From: Massospora cicadina
Lineage: Eukaryota; Entomophthoromycota; Entomophthoromycetes; Entomophthorales; Entomophthoraceae
Direction of reading: 5' to 3'
Length of the DNA stretch: 64,000 nucleotides
Assembly (NCBI GenBank): GCA_022478985.1
Contig: JAKSZP010002672.1
Span: 124,001-188,000 of the forward strand
Below are positions 32,487 to 45,900 of this stretch, piece after piece (position 1 is the stretch's first letter; each line of letters begins with the position of its first letter). The position numbers were made by a program, and so were the translations under genes. The notes beneath the pieces were generated by a model, which was not told the DNA's origin, made no database searches, and saw only the letters and a list, made by a program, of their open reading frames with translations.

Positions 32487-32828
32487 CCTTTTTTAGCACT
32501 AGTGGCGACCAACCCAAAAGGGAGAGCCGCCAAGCATCTTTATCTATAAATAAACCAAATAAAAGGATTATCTTGAAAAATTTTTTTAATATAGCCCCTA
32601 AGCTATCAGCCTAGGAAGCCATATCAGATGGCGAGAAAACTTTAGGAAAACTTTTTCTGTTGCCCTCTTTAGCTGGTAGACCATGGCGGATAGCATAGGG
32701 GTTGGGCCATCAGCGGCATGTGGCATATGGAGGTAGAGTTGTGAGTTTTCTTCGTTAATGAGACTGCAATGTCCATCACCTCAACGTAAAGAGCATGACC
32801 TACTAATCCTTTGACTGACTGATTAAGG
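32487..32828 (-). repeat. Dispersed retroposon (CACTAGTGCTA end)
   Basis: About 340 bp, similar along its length to 37022-37332. On the minus strand the 3' end is GGGTTGGTCGCCACTAGTGC followed by TAAAAAA. No clear Pol III A and B boxes are visible in the head. Flanks AGTCCTTT (left) and AATCCTTT (right) may be a decayed target duplication. The minus-strand open frame 32669-32872 lies within it and is probably chance. Confidence 0.7.
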
Positions 32829-34585
32829 CGCTTATTAAAATCCATACAGAAGCTTATAAACAATCCTTGCAATGTAAAATCTACTAAAAGACATAGAAGG
32901 CCAGCATTGATAAATGCTTCATTTGTTTAAGTAAAGTGATATAGTGGCTTACAGCAACACTCATGTGTTTGAAAGAACCTATAAGCTGGTGGTACTATGA
33001 AAATAACCATATATAATCTAGGAGATCAGCCCTTAATGTCTTTACCAATAAAGGTATGGCTGATGGAAGAATTGGTAGTTGGGTTATGAAATATACTTGA
33101 GGACCTATTAAGGAATCTTCCATTATCATAATAAAGTATTTTTAGTTTGAGACAAATCAAAGGTAGGGTATATGTTATATAATGTGTTGACTTGACTTGC
33201 ACTTTTGAACTCTTCAAATCAATTGCTTTGATAATCAAACTTTAAAAATATATAAGAAATGTATATAATTTACAAACACATAACAGAAATGATCCTCCTC
33301 CCAAACTTCTCACCTACTCTTAAATCATCATGTCATGTTAATCATTCTTTATATTTATTTTCTAAAATGGATAATCATGATACCCATAATCTCATTGTAC
33401 ATACAAGACATTTTTTATAAAATCAAGACATTGTTTTGAGGCCGGGTAATTGGCTATAATTTCTTTCTGATATCAGCTAGATAAAACAATTTTACCTGAA
33501 CTAAGTTTATTGTTTTTGGATGTTGTCTTTGGCGTAGCCATTTCTATACTCTTACTGAGGTAGATCACCACTTAGAAGGTTTATTCAGTTCCTGGAAATA
33601 TTTGAAATATTGTCTGAAGATGAAGGCTTGGTGGTCAAATAAGGTTTGAAAGTCTCAGCTAATGAATTAACGTTTGCTGTAGATTGCATGAACCACTCAC
33701 TACACTAAAATAGTAATAAAAATATATATAATTCGACTTGAACAAGTGTCTGAAACATGTGAGTATCCCTAAAATTTTTAGTAACCCTTTCATAGATTTA
33801 ATTTTATACTCTTTAATACATTTTTGGTGTGGTATTATGTCAAGGTCAACCTGGATTCAACAGGTTTATTTAATTTTAATAATAATATTTAACCTGCTAT
33901 AGTAAAAATAGTCATTAATAGCCATAATATAGATATGATTGCTATGCTTTTCCTATAAGGTATCTTATTGACTGATTAAAAAGGTATTAGTCAAAACTTA
34001 ACGTAAAATGATATTCTTGTGAAGGAAAAATTTAGACAGATTTTACTTTATATTATAAATTAAATAAACGCAATAGCATATCTTTTATATATTATTTTGG
34101 GCAAAGTGATGTGAATTTACATTATATAAAACAAGAAATGTTTTAATGGAATAAGCATTCATTGACTTATGTATAATCAGACCAGAGACTCAGATAACAA
34201 ATTAGTTACAATAAAGGTAAGTATTATATATGAAAGGCATGTATATAATTGTTAAAAAAGCCAATGGTAGATATGAAAGTTTTAGAGTGCTAAGCACAGT
34301 GTTTTAGAGGACTACACAAATTTAAATTATTAAAGCATCAGGTGAGTAATTTGTCAGTTTAAAAGGGAGGTGGTAACACCATATGCAGAAAAATTTAGGT
34401 TTGAACCCCTAGTGTAAGAATAATATTCCAAAAGGCATATTTAATGCAGTTGGTAGTTTAAAAGTAAAATTAGATTATATATAAATTAAATACTTTTTTA
34501 ATCTTAGATCTTAATACATTATACACAAATCAAAGTTAGTGATATATGGAGTAAAAGAAAAACTGTTTTTGTATTCTTGATAGGG
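32829..34585. other. No recognisable gene
   Basis: AT-rich DNA without motifs. At 34412-34424 GTTTGAACCCCTA resembles a Pol III B box, but no A box, tail or duplication could be identified, so no SINE is called. Confidence 0.4.
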
Positions 34586-36490
34586 CTTTCTACTTGCATA
34601 ACTTTCCGAGCAAAATTATAAAAAAACAAGAAAGTAAATTTAAATCGCCCACCATAGTTTTGCTCTGATGTCCTTGGATTCTTCACCAGCTTCTCCAGTG
34701 TGGGGCAGCCAAGAAACTCCCCTGCCATTTTCTGTCTAGTAGGAAAACGCACTTGGGCTGGCTCACCCAGTCATACCAAACCCTTGGATGATTTGTTCCT
34801 CCCAATGATCTCAACACCCACCTTGCTTGTACCCAAGCGGTACCTTGCTGCCCCCTGGTGCTCCCCTGGAGCAAAATGCGTTTCAGCCTAAGAGTCAAAT
34901 ATGGGAAACTATTCCTTTACTATGACCAAGCCATTATCAAAATGGCTCAGGTGGTGATGATTCCCGCTGGATTCATAGATTCCCACCCTATAAGGGGTAT
35001 TTTGATCTTGGCTTCACTTGTGAAGCCAATGATGCCACAGCGGCAACTGTGCCCCTGGTATTTCAGGGTACCCCTATTCCCACAATTCAGACCCAGCTCC
35101 CAGCGGACACCACTTTGGTGGTCCAGTTTGCTGGTTTGCCCACCCACCTCCCCTGCGGTGCTACACCAGGAGCTGATGGACGGTTTAGTAGCTTATGGCT
35201 CCAACCCCATCATAAAATTTGTGGTCCCAGATGGGGCCACACGCATTGCTGGGCCTTGGGTGTATGCCACGATCAGCCCTGAATTTAGTAAAATAGCCAT
35301 GTCAATTTTCCCACGCCATAATTCCTTCTGCCCCTGACCATCCGTTTTGGGCCCATACCAAAGGCGGATGGGCAATCTGTTCATCCTGTTTTGAGTTGGA
35401 CCACTTGAAACGCAAGTACCCCTCCTTAGCTAATTCCTACAGCTCATATTATTCACCTATGAACTCAAATCCACCGCCCACCCTGCACTAGTTCCAGCAT
35501 GGGGTACAATCCTACCTCCCCCTCCCCCAAAGCCTGATGCTGCAGCTGCACCTGCAGCCACCAATTAGCCTACTCCTTACTCCAGCGCCACACATGATTC
35601 CTCCAATCAAGCACCAGTTTGGACCCCAGTTCAATCCCATGCTTCCTCCAACAAATCAACCAAACCTCAATCATATGATGATTCCTCAGTTCAATTCAAC
35701 CAGAATCCATAAGAGTTATTGGCTGAAATCAACGAATCAGGTAATCTCATTGAAGAACCATCTCTGCAAATTGAGCAGTTTGTTAATTCAGAATGGGACG
35801 CCAAATACCCCTCTCATTTATAAATCCCATAGCCAAATGCCAAATCATTTTGCAGAGACCACCAGCTTGCAATCATAGAAGCTGCTACACCAGATTGCTG
35901 TCCCCTCCGCAAAGCTGTCACCAAATCAGTGGCGATGCTCACAGGAGTTATTCCCCCTCCTGTTATCCCCTCAACCCTCACCCCAAAAAGCAAAATTAAA
36001 GTGAATAAATTGCACAAAAATGTAAATGAAGCTTCCAGAACGTGGTAACTGTAGCGCGGAATCCTAAAGCTAAGATTATCTGAACCAATATTGTCACAAT
36101 TTGTTAGGCTTCCAGAAGCCTGCATTAAAACCAAAAAAGCTTTAGCCAAATATATCAGTGCCATTTTCCTAGAAGCAATTTCCATAGAATACCAATCATC
36201 AGTGATATTGATCCACATGCCGCCAATGCCCCAACGCCATTACTATCTGCCTTGACACATACCCTACTCTGGGAAGAGGAAGCTGCTGCCAAAGATGAGA
36301 ACACTTATCCCCCTCCCCTCCACCATAGAATGATAAGCAGTTTCTGCTGCCCACCTGGTTGATGTTTTTGTATAATGTGTTTCATTCAATCCGCTCATTT
36401 GGGCGTTTTTTTGAATCAGTTAGTTATGTTAATTTTTAGATTAAGTTTTTTGGTTCATTAATGTCCATCCCCTGGTCAACTTACCTCGAA
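34586..36490 (+). pseudogene. ORF1-only LINE relative, copy A
   Basis: It reads a gag-like ORF1 in pieces: SPVWGSQETPLPF near 34695, FSLRVKYGKLF near 34880, a GFIDSHP/YKGYFDLGFTCEA segment near 34970, VPLVFQGTPIPTIQTQLPAD and TTLVVQFAGLPTHLP near 35050-35150, a zinc-knuckle-like SSCFELDHLKRKYP near 35380, and an acidic C-terminus (EEEAAAKDENTYPPP) near 36285. The 3' end at 36455-36490 reads ATGTCCATCCCCTGGTCAAC then TTACCTCGAATAA. It aligns with copies C and D. No endonuclease or RT follows, so it must move in trans. Start near 34586 is approximate. Confidence 0.75.
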
Positions 36491-36740
36491 TAATTATATA
36501 TTCTTAATAGGCTATAGTTGAATAAATCATCTAAATATCAGAAAGACTTTTTAATAGTTACGGCATAATATCTGAGCTAAGAAAACTTTTATATATTTAT
36601 AAAGTGTGGATCAGTTTTGTGAGTGCATAGCTTTAACTAAAGTACATAACAGTTTAGAAGGGGATGATTTCCAGCTCATAATACTAAATTGGTCAAACCA
36701 GAATTTAGATATCATGAAGCTTTATAAGAATATATTTAAA
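36491..36740. other. No recognisable gene
   Basis: Spacer between copy A and the SINE. Nothing identified. Confidence 0.4.
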
Positions 36741-36866
36741 AATTTGAGGTGGGTTGACCTTGGGAATAATTACCACACTGAGAATTTTTCTAGCTGATAC
36801 AGGTTTTGAACTCAAAACTTGCACTAGGGTGGAAGAAGTTTTACCTGCCAGGATAACCACCTTTAT
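36741..36866 (-). repeat. SINE family 2, second copy
   Basis: It matches 30840-30970 along its length (head GGTTATCCTGGCAGGTAAAA on the minus strand, B box AGTTCAAAACC, tail CCCAAGGTCAACCCACCTCA). The flanks GAATATATTTAAA (36728-36740) and GAATATATTTT (36867-36877) form an almost perfect target duplication. Confidence 0.85.
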
Positions 36867-37021
36867 GAATATATTTTAATTTTTATTTAAATTAAATTCT
36901 CAGAGACCTCAGAACATTATGAGTTAAATTTCTTAGACCTCTGAATATCAAGTTCAAAAGAGCTTCAAAGTACATAAATAAAGTCCTGAAAGACAAGAAA
37001 AAAGATACCAAGAGTATTATA

Positions 37022-37332
37022 TTTTTTAGCACTAGTGATTCCCAACCCAAGATGGGAAGCCATACGCATCTTTATTTGCAAATGGGCTAAACAAAGGGAT
37101 TATTAGAACTAAAAAAATACTAATATGACACCTCAGCTAACAGCCTATCAAGCCATATCAGAAGGTGAGGAAGCTTTAATGAAATTTTTGTCCAGCGCCC
37201 ACTTTAGCTGGCAAACCATGGTGGTCAGCAATGGGGTAGGAGCATCATCTACATGAGGCATAAGGAGGTATAATTGTGAGTTTTCTTCGTTGATGAAACT
37301 GCAGTGTCCATCACCTCAACGTATTGAGCAAG
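37022..37332 (-). repeat. Dispersed retroposon (CACTAGTGCTA end), second copy
   Basis: About 310 bp, similar throughout to 32487-32828, ending GGGTTGGGAATCACTAGTGC then TAAAAAA on the minus strand. The shared interior includes GTTGAGGTGATGGACA and AACGAAGAAAACTCACAA. Confidence 0.75.
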
Positions 37333-38639
37333 TTGTGCTCAGCAAAGTTTGATAAGAGCGGCACACAATTGAAGGACTGATCCGCCAGTGGGCTTTGTGA
37401 TCCAAGTTTCTTATATTTAAGTTTATGAAAATGGTGTATAAAACTAAGTGTCAGAATACTAACGCCATGCAAGCAAAGCTGTTAAAGCCTAGAGTTGTAC
37501 ACAGTGGAGATTTAAATTATACGTCCTAAAACTTTTTATATATTTGTATGAGGGTTTCCTTATAATATTTAAGATATTAAGTCAGCTCTAGCACTAGCAT
37601 ATTGAATGAAATCAGTATGGGAAGACTTGTAATGAGAGCTTTAGGGCTCTTGGTCATTCTAAGTTAAGAGACTATAATTTTTGATGGGTAGAATTATAGT
37701 GTGCCAGAAGTGACATAATTCAAATATTCCTCTGTTTTAGGATAAAAAGCAGATATTTAAGGATTGCTTTAAGATACCTTTCATAAATATTAGATAAGTA
37801 CCTGTTCTAGTATTTAAAATTATTCTAGGAATATAAGGAAATTTTATAAGAATCTACTAAATAAAAACGCTTACTACAATTCATTAAAGTAGAATATAAT
37901 AAACAACTTTTATACTTTTGCACCTACCTTTAACTAAACATCTTAATAAACAGAATATATACTAAATTTTAGTATACAATAAGATGCATTTTTAAAGGAG
38001 AAAAGCATATTCAGTATAACAAATAGTACCATATGAGGTAGTTTATTTTATAAAGTATTATAAAATAATATTAAACTCTTTGAAATTGAAGGTACCATAT
38101 AAAATTATTACTTTATTTATATTTTTTACTTGCTTTGTACTAACTCATAATATCTGCTATAGGTTATTTCCCCAAAGAACACTTTTTTATAAACATAAAT
38201 TGTAAAGCATATAAACAAAAATAAGGTAGGTGGCAAGAATTGATTAATCTGTGATATGAAAGTAAAACATCATTAAGATTATATTAATTAATATTATCTA
38301 AAAACACTCATTAATTTTTTATACCTGCCACATCTATTAAATGTACTCTAAATTATGATTATCATGAGAAATAAAAGTTTACATCAAAAAAGTGATGAGT
38401 ATTGATCTGAGAAAAGCCCCCATTTTCTTTGATCAATTATAATATCATGCAATTAGATAATATTCCTAATAGTTTTAACCTTTACCATAAGAAACTGAGA
38501 GTATAATTTATAGAAAGGTTCTTGTAAGTAGAAAAGCTTTTTGACAATGTTAACTAAGCATAAAAGTTACCTTTAGCTTTAGATACAAAGAATAAATATA
38601 TAGTAAAAGTTTAGCTTAGCTCTCAGATAGAAAAACTAA
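37333..38639. other. No recognisable gene
   Basis: 1.3 kb of AT-rich DNA. I see no coding motif, terminal repeat or tRNA-like box. Confidence 0.4.
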
Positions 38640-39320
38640 AATTTTTATGGGTTGGCTGGCCTTATAATAGTTGCACTACCAAAAGTTTCAGAATAAATTA
38701 AAAGTAAAAAGATCTAAGAAAAATTAAAACAAAATAAAATTCTCTAACCAGCCAGGGAGTGGCAAACCAACCACCTAGCCTACTAATGGTGGAGGGAGGG
38801 GAGGTCAAGAGGCGCCTCCTCTTCAACAATGATATTGTAAAAACTTCCATTCAGGTTAAAGAGCAAGAGTGTGGAGGTATCCATTGGGTAATGTTTGATG
38901 TTTGTGAATGAAGGGTTAGAAGGTATGTGGTGGTCCATGAAACTGGCCTTGACATAATCACCAAGGTTGTGTTTGGCTTTGAGACAGTTTTCTGGGAAGC
39001 AAGACAAAGGCCACAATACTGTAGTGAGTGGTTTTAGCTTTAGTTTAATTTTGCTGCCACTGCGACACCCTGTTCAGACTTACTTGCTTCTAATGGAGAT
39101 GTAGAATTTATACTTAGTGACAAGGGGAAATTCAAAGGTAAATTGGGGACTAGTAAACACCAGCACTGCAGTAGACATTGTGAGCTTTGTGAATGTTGTG
39201 ACATTCAAGCGATGAAATCACTGCCACAATGAGATGATAGTTGCTTAGATCAGTTCAGCATTGTTTTGTGGAGTTTAATAGTAAAAGGAATTGGGCATTG
39301 ACGGACATTTTAGACTACAA
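38640..39320 (-). pseudogene. ORF1-only LINE relative, 5'-truncated copy B
   Basis: The minus strand at 38783-39016 ends LLLFNLNGSFYNIIVEEEAPLDLPSLHH, the counterpart of the acidic C-terminus of copy C (NIEEEDDPPDPDSPPTMDT). The downstream untranslated part (AAAACTAAAATTTT-rich, about 38690-38770) and the tail GGCCAGCCAACCCATAAAAA also align with copy C. Only the last quarter of the element remains. The 5' limit is not precise. Confidence 0.6.
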
Positions 39321-40748
39321 CTTAATGATTTTGTTAATATAAAATACTAACTTATTTTAGCTATAGTAAGAATAGTAAATTTTAACCCGTTATACACTTT
39401 TTTAGTTAAGACCCACTAAAACTAAAAAAGTTAGTTAGTTTATAATAAGCATTTTAAAATTAGTAACATTCATATACTTTCAGATAAGAAACTTTTTACC
39501 TTTTCTCTTTAATAAACATAGCAAAGTGAGGATCTTAGACTAGCTATCTATAGTTATAATAATAATGAAAGATAGCTTTATAACAATCAAAGATTTAATA
39601 AATCAAGACTAATGATACTATGAAGGCTTATAATATACTAATTGATTAGCTAAAATATGGTATACCAAACAAAAGTTGATATTATATAAATTAGTTTTCT
39701 TTTTCAACTCAAATATTAAAGACAAACACCACCAATCTAAGTAAATTATGTTAATTGTTGGTTTTATTATTGGGAAATTAAGTAGGTAGACTATGTCACT
39801 TCAATAATCCTTCACCTTTAAATTTGGTTTGTCATTGTAATCATCAATTTTAAGTTAAATATGCTTTTGATTGACTTGAGCTTTTAGCCTAGATGTGAAG
39901 TAATTCATTGACGTTTAAACTACTTGAGTGAGAATATTATGGAACAATCTAGAAATTTAATATTAATGCAGTTGGATTGTCTTTTATATAATTAAATCAG
40001 ATGGTGATAGTTTTAAGCATTAATTAGTTACAATGCAAAATTGTGGTTAATCAGATTCTAAAATATCTTATGCAACCAATTCTAGATTACATAACATCTA
40101 TAAAATTAACAGAGACAAACCAATAATTGATTATATTCTTCTAAAGAATATTATGCCATATACTAGTTAAATTAGTTTTTAGAAAAATAGTAAAAGATTC
40201 AAGTATCAGTTGCATAGATTTTCTAAAGTTTACAAATCTAGGCCCAGAAGTTTGTTGGTAGGGTGGGGTATATAGATCTCAATTAGAACTGGTGAGGTAT
40301 ACCTCATTGTCTCAACTAATTCTACTTGATTCAATTCTTACATTTTCCACAGGATTATTGAAAGTGCCTGGACCTCTATAGTACCTGACCAATACTAGTG
40401 GGGTCATCATGAACATATCCTGTCTTGAAATTTTAGATTTTCATTGATTCAGCTTAAGCCCAGAATTGATATATGTTACTTTGAGATACTCCATCAAGTA
40501 TAATTTGGACAATACTATTAATTTATCCCATGTGGTTCCAAAGAGCATTTTAGTCAAGCTCAGGATATAAGATAAGTTAAAATTTAAATCTTAACATCAT
40601 AATTCAGATACTCTATAATGAATAACTGAATTATTTAATATTACTTACTTTTTATTTTTCTTATTAATACTTTCAAATTATATTATATTTGTGCTGTAAT
40701 TTCACCCTCCCTTTCCGTCTGGTATATAAGTAAACATTTTAATTTGAT
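39321..40748. other. No recognisable gene
   Basis: 1.4 kb of AT-rich DNA without identifiable motif. Confidence 0.4.
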
Positions 40749-41939
40749 TGTCAGGAATTTAACCAGATAGATTACACCTGATAATATCAAAATTAGGGGT
40801 GTCAGTTAGTTGGGTGTTATTACTAACTAATCGCCTAGTTTGATAAAATTTAAGGTTATATTTGCTGATTGGTGCTCCCCATTCAGATGGGTTGAGCCCT
40901 GTTGAGGTATTCGGGGAATAATCCTTGATAGAAGTATAAATCATTTTAGGTTCAGCGGAATTTGATTTCAATGCTGATTGCCAATTTTCTGGGCCATTGT
41001 GAGATTTTCTGAAGGAAAGCCAACATATTCATTACAACTGTCTGACAATCCTAGTTCTATGCTGACTGCCAATTAAGGAAAATTGTGGGGATTTTGGTGG
41101 AAAGCCAATGTTTCTGATATTAAGTATTTCTGACTATGATTTTGCTGCCTAATCTGGAGTGCAAGCAACACATGCTGAAGATACTCAAAGTTATGTTTAT
41201 AATAGAAGTTTATATTGACTAACCATTGACTCATGCTGAGGATGAGTTGACCTAATATCTGATTGGGATGAGAGGAATGGGATGGAATCATTACCATGAA
41301 TGATTGACAATCGGTTAAAGTTCTGTATTGGATAGGCAAGGGGTTTTCATAGGCGCAGTAGCCTAGATTGTAAATAGTCATCCTTCTCTCCAAATAAAGA
41401 TCTCTCTTTCACCTACTTTCTATATTTTTTGAAGTAGCAAAAGCCACTAAAGTGGATAAGGGTGAGACTGGAGATCCCCAAAGTAGGCGTGGGGTGATGC
41501 GCCTGAAGTGGCTGACGCTGGCAGCTCCCATACCTCATCCCTACAAGGAACTGACTGGAATCTGTCCAACCAGCCACCAATGATGATGTGCTGCTGGAAT
41601 TCAGCCATGAGTGTGGTGCAGTGCGGAAGTGCCATAGCCACCCATGATGGGGGATGGATCGCCAGGGAACACCCAAAAGAGGCTGGCAATTGGTCATGAG
41701 GGTGGTACAGCAAGGGAGTGCTATAGCCATCCAGGACGGAGGATGGACTTGCTGGGGCACACCTAAGAGGGACCATGGGGCTAAGGCGAAGTCATTGGTC
41801 TGATGGGTTGGTTGATTGGATGTGGACTTGTAGGGGTTGTTATGCCAATGAAGGCAAAACAGCTAGGGTAAGCCAGTATTCATACTGGTTGGCCTGGCAC
41901 ACTAGCAGAGGCCACTTTTGGAAAAGCTATTTTCCAACA
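40749..41939. repeat. LTR-like block with internal tandem duplications
   Basis: The block begins TGTCAGGAATTTAACC and ends TTTTCCAACA, the TG...CA form of an LTR. AATAAAGATCTCTCTTTCACC at 41394-41414 resembles the polyadenylation region of the E1 LTR. Two imperfect tandem duplications occur, at about 40970-41127 (units with GCTGATTGCCAATT and GGAAAGCCAA) and 41602-41780 (units of about 91 bp with GTGCTATAGCCATCCA-like cores). Flanks TTGAT and ATATT do not match, so the boundaries and the solo-LTR status are uncertain. The open frames here are not recognised as proteins. Confidence 0.4.
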
Positions 41940-42742
41940 ATATTATTGAAAGTAAATCCTGAAATAATAATAACATGATTAAAAATTGATTCATATATAA
42001 TTACTTGGAGCTGAGGATAATATTAAAATATAATAGGGCGTAGTTCTCTTTCACATCATATCAAAAAGATAATTTTTATTTGTCTCTAGTTAGTATCTAT
42101 CTTTACGCCATCATTTTTGAGATTCTAAATAAAAAAGATAATAAAGAATCTATTATATTAACTAATGTTTTAATTATTATTCATTTTATCTATATAGACA
42201 TAATTAAAACTGAAGAATAAAAGCAGGCCTTGTATGATTCTCCATATAACTCCTTGATATTTATTTTAAAGATTGAAGGCTATGTTATAAAATATAAAAT
42301 ATATAAAATTTAGTCTTAATTTATAACTATGATACTAAACATAGTTAGTTATCAATTAAGAGCAATGTCATAATCACAGGTGAATATGAAAACCATTTTA
42401 GATAGATCAACTTCAGTTTAAATATACGCTTAAAAGAAATTTGGCTTATAAACAAATTGAAAATCATAAAGTCCAAACTTATTTTATAAGTGAAAAGTAG
42501 TAATGCGTTGAAATTTATATAAGATATATAAATTGGAATTTACGGTCTTATTTAATAATATAAACTTTACAAAATTAATTATAATCAATCACCAAATAAT
42601 ATAATCCCTGGCTTCATTTGAGTTTCTCTTAGACTCAAATTTAAATTGTTTGTCAATATACTAGACAGAAAGGGGAGGAGGGATTGAATCACAATGAGAC
42701 TATTAATAGTATCCCTAGCTTCATTTGAGTTTTACTAAAATT
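41940..42742. other. No recognisable gene
   Basis: AT-rich DNA. The phrase CCCTGGCTTCATTTGAGTTT at 42607 recurs in near form at 42714. The last 14 bases (42729-42742) are the LINE target duplication. Confidence 0.4.
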
Positions 42743-42941
42743 TTTAATTTATTTGAGGATGGACGACCAGGGGACAGACACATCTGATATGTAGTGAAGA
42801 GGAAAACGGAAAACAGAAAACAGAAGAGGGAAGAGAGCACGAAACAATGGAACTCAAAAAATACGACTTGGTACACTTGGGTGTGGCTAGGAGCCACGGG
42901 TGGTGGATGACTAGACCTTAAGTGGCATGGCAGCTCATGGG

Positions 42942-45900
42942 CTAGTAGGGTGTACCACCTATGAAGACTGTGAGGTTTTCAATGTCATAACAAAGGAACC
43001 AGATTGGAATCCAGTTGCCCATCCATTTCTTCCATTTGTGTTGGAGTGATCTGAACAGCCAGGCTTGGAAGTGGCCGGCCAAATGGCTGTGGAACCTGAC
43101 GATGGCTTGGTTGAAATTGTGGAGGATCCTGTTGAAAGCGTTGAGGGTAATTGTGTGAATGGACCATATTGCAATACTCACAATTAGAGCCATTAGCGTC
43201 TGGGGGATAGGCGAGGCCATGTTGAGTGCCAGGATATCGCGGGATAGTCGAAATTCAGCTGTTGGTGAAAGTTGAAACAAGTGCATCACGTTGGCCCAGA
43301 TATGCTTGGATGGCGGGAACTCTTCCAGGCGGTGTGCTAGTGTGTTGGGTCCGCCACAGATGGCGCATGTCTTGAACATTGAGAAGGTGCGGTCAGCTGT
43401 TCTAAATGTATAGCGCATGTAGCGCCACACTGTGGAGCACACTTGTGGGGATAAGAGGGGGCAGGTGACGAGGTCCCACACCTGCTTTTGGGTGCGCAAG
43501 TCATATGGGACGTCTTGGTAGTCTAGGTAGACAATACAGGATAGAGAAAAGGATGGTATTGGGGCAGGCGCGTTAGTCACCATTTGTCCCCTGTGGAGTT
43601 GCACTTAACCAGTTTGAGGGTGAATGTCTTCAGATTGCTGTGCATAGGAGAAGCTCCAATCCCCTTGTCTTAGGTTGTACAGGATGCGTTTGAAATATCA
43701 GTTGGTGCTGTGCGGTCTGGTGGCAGTTGGATGTGTTGCAAGGTACTTCATCAGAGTTGCAGGGTTGGAGGGGGACCTCAGATGTGTGCCATTGCAAAGT
43801 TGGTTTGGGCTGCCTTTGCCCAGTGGGGGGATGGTGGGTTGAGTGACGTTGTAAGAGCTACCCATGAGCCAAGGATTTGCGTTGCTCATTCCGTGAAGTT
43901 GAGCAGCCCCATCCCGCCTTTCTTCCATGGGCCGTACATGGTCTCCAGCCTGACAGGTGCGCGGTAACCAGACCATAGCCAGTTCTGCAGGAGCTTGTAG
44001 ACTGCGTTGGGAAAGTTGGCAGAGAAGGGAACAGCGTGGGCAGCAAACCATAACTTTGACAAGATCAGGGAGTTGGCTAACACAACTATTCTGGTTAAAC
44101 TAGATTTACTCCTCCGCATACATGTCATTCTTTTTGTGATGTTGTCCAAAATGCTGGTCTCGATGGTGTCAATTGCATATCCACCAGCTTTGAGCCATAT
44201 GCCCAGATGATGGACTGGGTTGGTGGCGGGGTGGTGTGCAAAGGGTAAACACAGTGGTTTTACTGGCTTGGATCGTTTTTTGTGTGTAGTTTGATGTGTG
44301 GTTGGTTGTTTTGTGTGGTGGTGGGAGTGTGAGGCCCAGTTCTAACTGAATTTTCCCATAACAATTACCTCTGTTTTCTGTTTGTTAAGCATGGCGTTAC
44401 TCACTGACTCATACTGGTAGATAATGCGCTCAATCGCCCTGGCATCCCTATTGCCTGAGATTCCAACAACGCAGTCGTCAGCAAAGGCGAGCATTTTGGT
44501 TGGTAGTTGTCCCTCCAACCTTATTCCAGTGAGCTTTGAGTTTACAATGCGGAGGAGAGGGTCAAGGGTAAAATTTAATAGTAGGGGGCTAAGAGGGTCA
44601 ACTTGTTTGAGGCCCCTTTGGGGGGTGATGGTGTTGGTTAGGAAACCTGGGCCTCTGATTGCAAACCTGGCTGAGCGCGTTAGGAGGAGCGCCCAGTTTA
44701 TAAAACGTGGTGGTATGTTGAAAGCCTTTAGACACTGTTCTAGGTAACCCCAGTGCACTCGGTCATATGCTTTCTTTTGGTCCAGGAAAGCAAGGGCGCC
44801 TGTGGGGTTAGCTTGGCAGATGTTGGCAATTGTGTGGATGTTAACCCAAATTGAGCGATTTGGGATGGCCAAACTGATGGGGGAGAGGGCTGTCTGAGCA
44901 ATACAACCCAGACGCTTAGCTAAGATCTTAGTTAGTATTTTGGTGTCAGTATTGGTTAGAGCGATTGGACGCCAGTTGTTTAGGTCTGCCTGGTCTCCTT
45001 TTTGAAGAGTGTGACCACATATGCGTCTTGGTCGCCAGGTAGAAGGGTTGTGTCCTCCAGGCACTTGTTCATAGTCGCCAGTAGTATTGGTGCGATAAAA
45101 ACAAAATATTTTTTGAAAAATTCATATGGTAGGCCATCAGGCCCAGGGCATTTGTTGCACGGAGTTGATCTTATTACCTCCCATAGTTCATCTTTAGTGA
45201 TGGGTGCGACAAGGTCTGGATGATCTGCTATAGTGTCGATATTTGCAGATGATAAAATTTTTTCAATTTCTTTAGGTGATTCAAAATCTGCCGTGTACAG
45301 GTCAGTGTAAAATCGGTGTAACTTAGCTAATATTTTGGATGGTGTGGACGCCAGTGTGTCATATGCTTGGTGGACCTGTGTGCAAGTCGCTGAAGTTGAA
45401 ATTGATTTAAAATGACGGAAGAATTGGGCCATGTGAGTTTTTCCAGATAGGATGTATTTTGATTTATAGCATACTTTGATGTAGTGCTGGTGTTTTCTAA
45501 AGAGGGAGTTTACCTGTGTAGATAGCTGGAACCACAGGCAGCCCCATTGGGGGCTGTATCCGTCACGAGGTGTGTTGTTTTCTAAGTGTTGAAGCTGTCT
45601 GATAGCCTTGTTGATCGTCATGGACATTGCAGCTGTTTTTCTGGAGTTCAGGTGGCAGGCTTTCTTGGTTGCTTGAGCCTTGAATATTTCCCACTTGGCG
45701 ATAGGGTTCTCATTGGGTGGTCGTCTTTCTTGCTGTGTTGTTAGCACCATCTCAATCCAAAGTTTAAGCTCCAGAAGATGGATGGTGCTTGGGTGGACTC
45801 TGTGCCAGGTTGGTGGCTTTTGGTATTTTTTCAAGGATGATAATGCTATTAAGACCATCTGGTGGTCAGAGAAAGGGATAATTGTTGTAGTAAAATCTGA

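Noticed and set aside
34380..34430. Possible tRNA or SINE head (GTTTGAACCCCTA)
   Set aside because: Only a B-box-like string is present. No A box, tail or duplication supports it.
41413..41776. Two overlapping minus-strand open frames above 100 codons
   Set aside because: They cover a tandem duplication and repeat themselves in sequence. No domain is visible, and two frames are open at once, so repeat structure is a better explanation.
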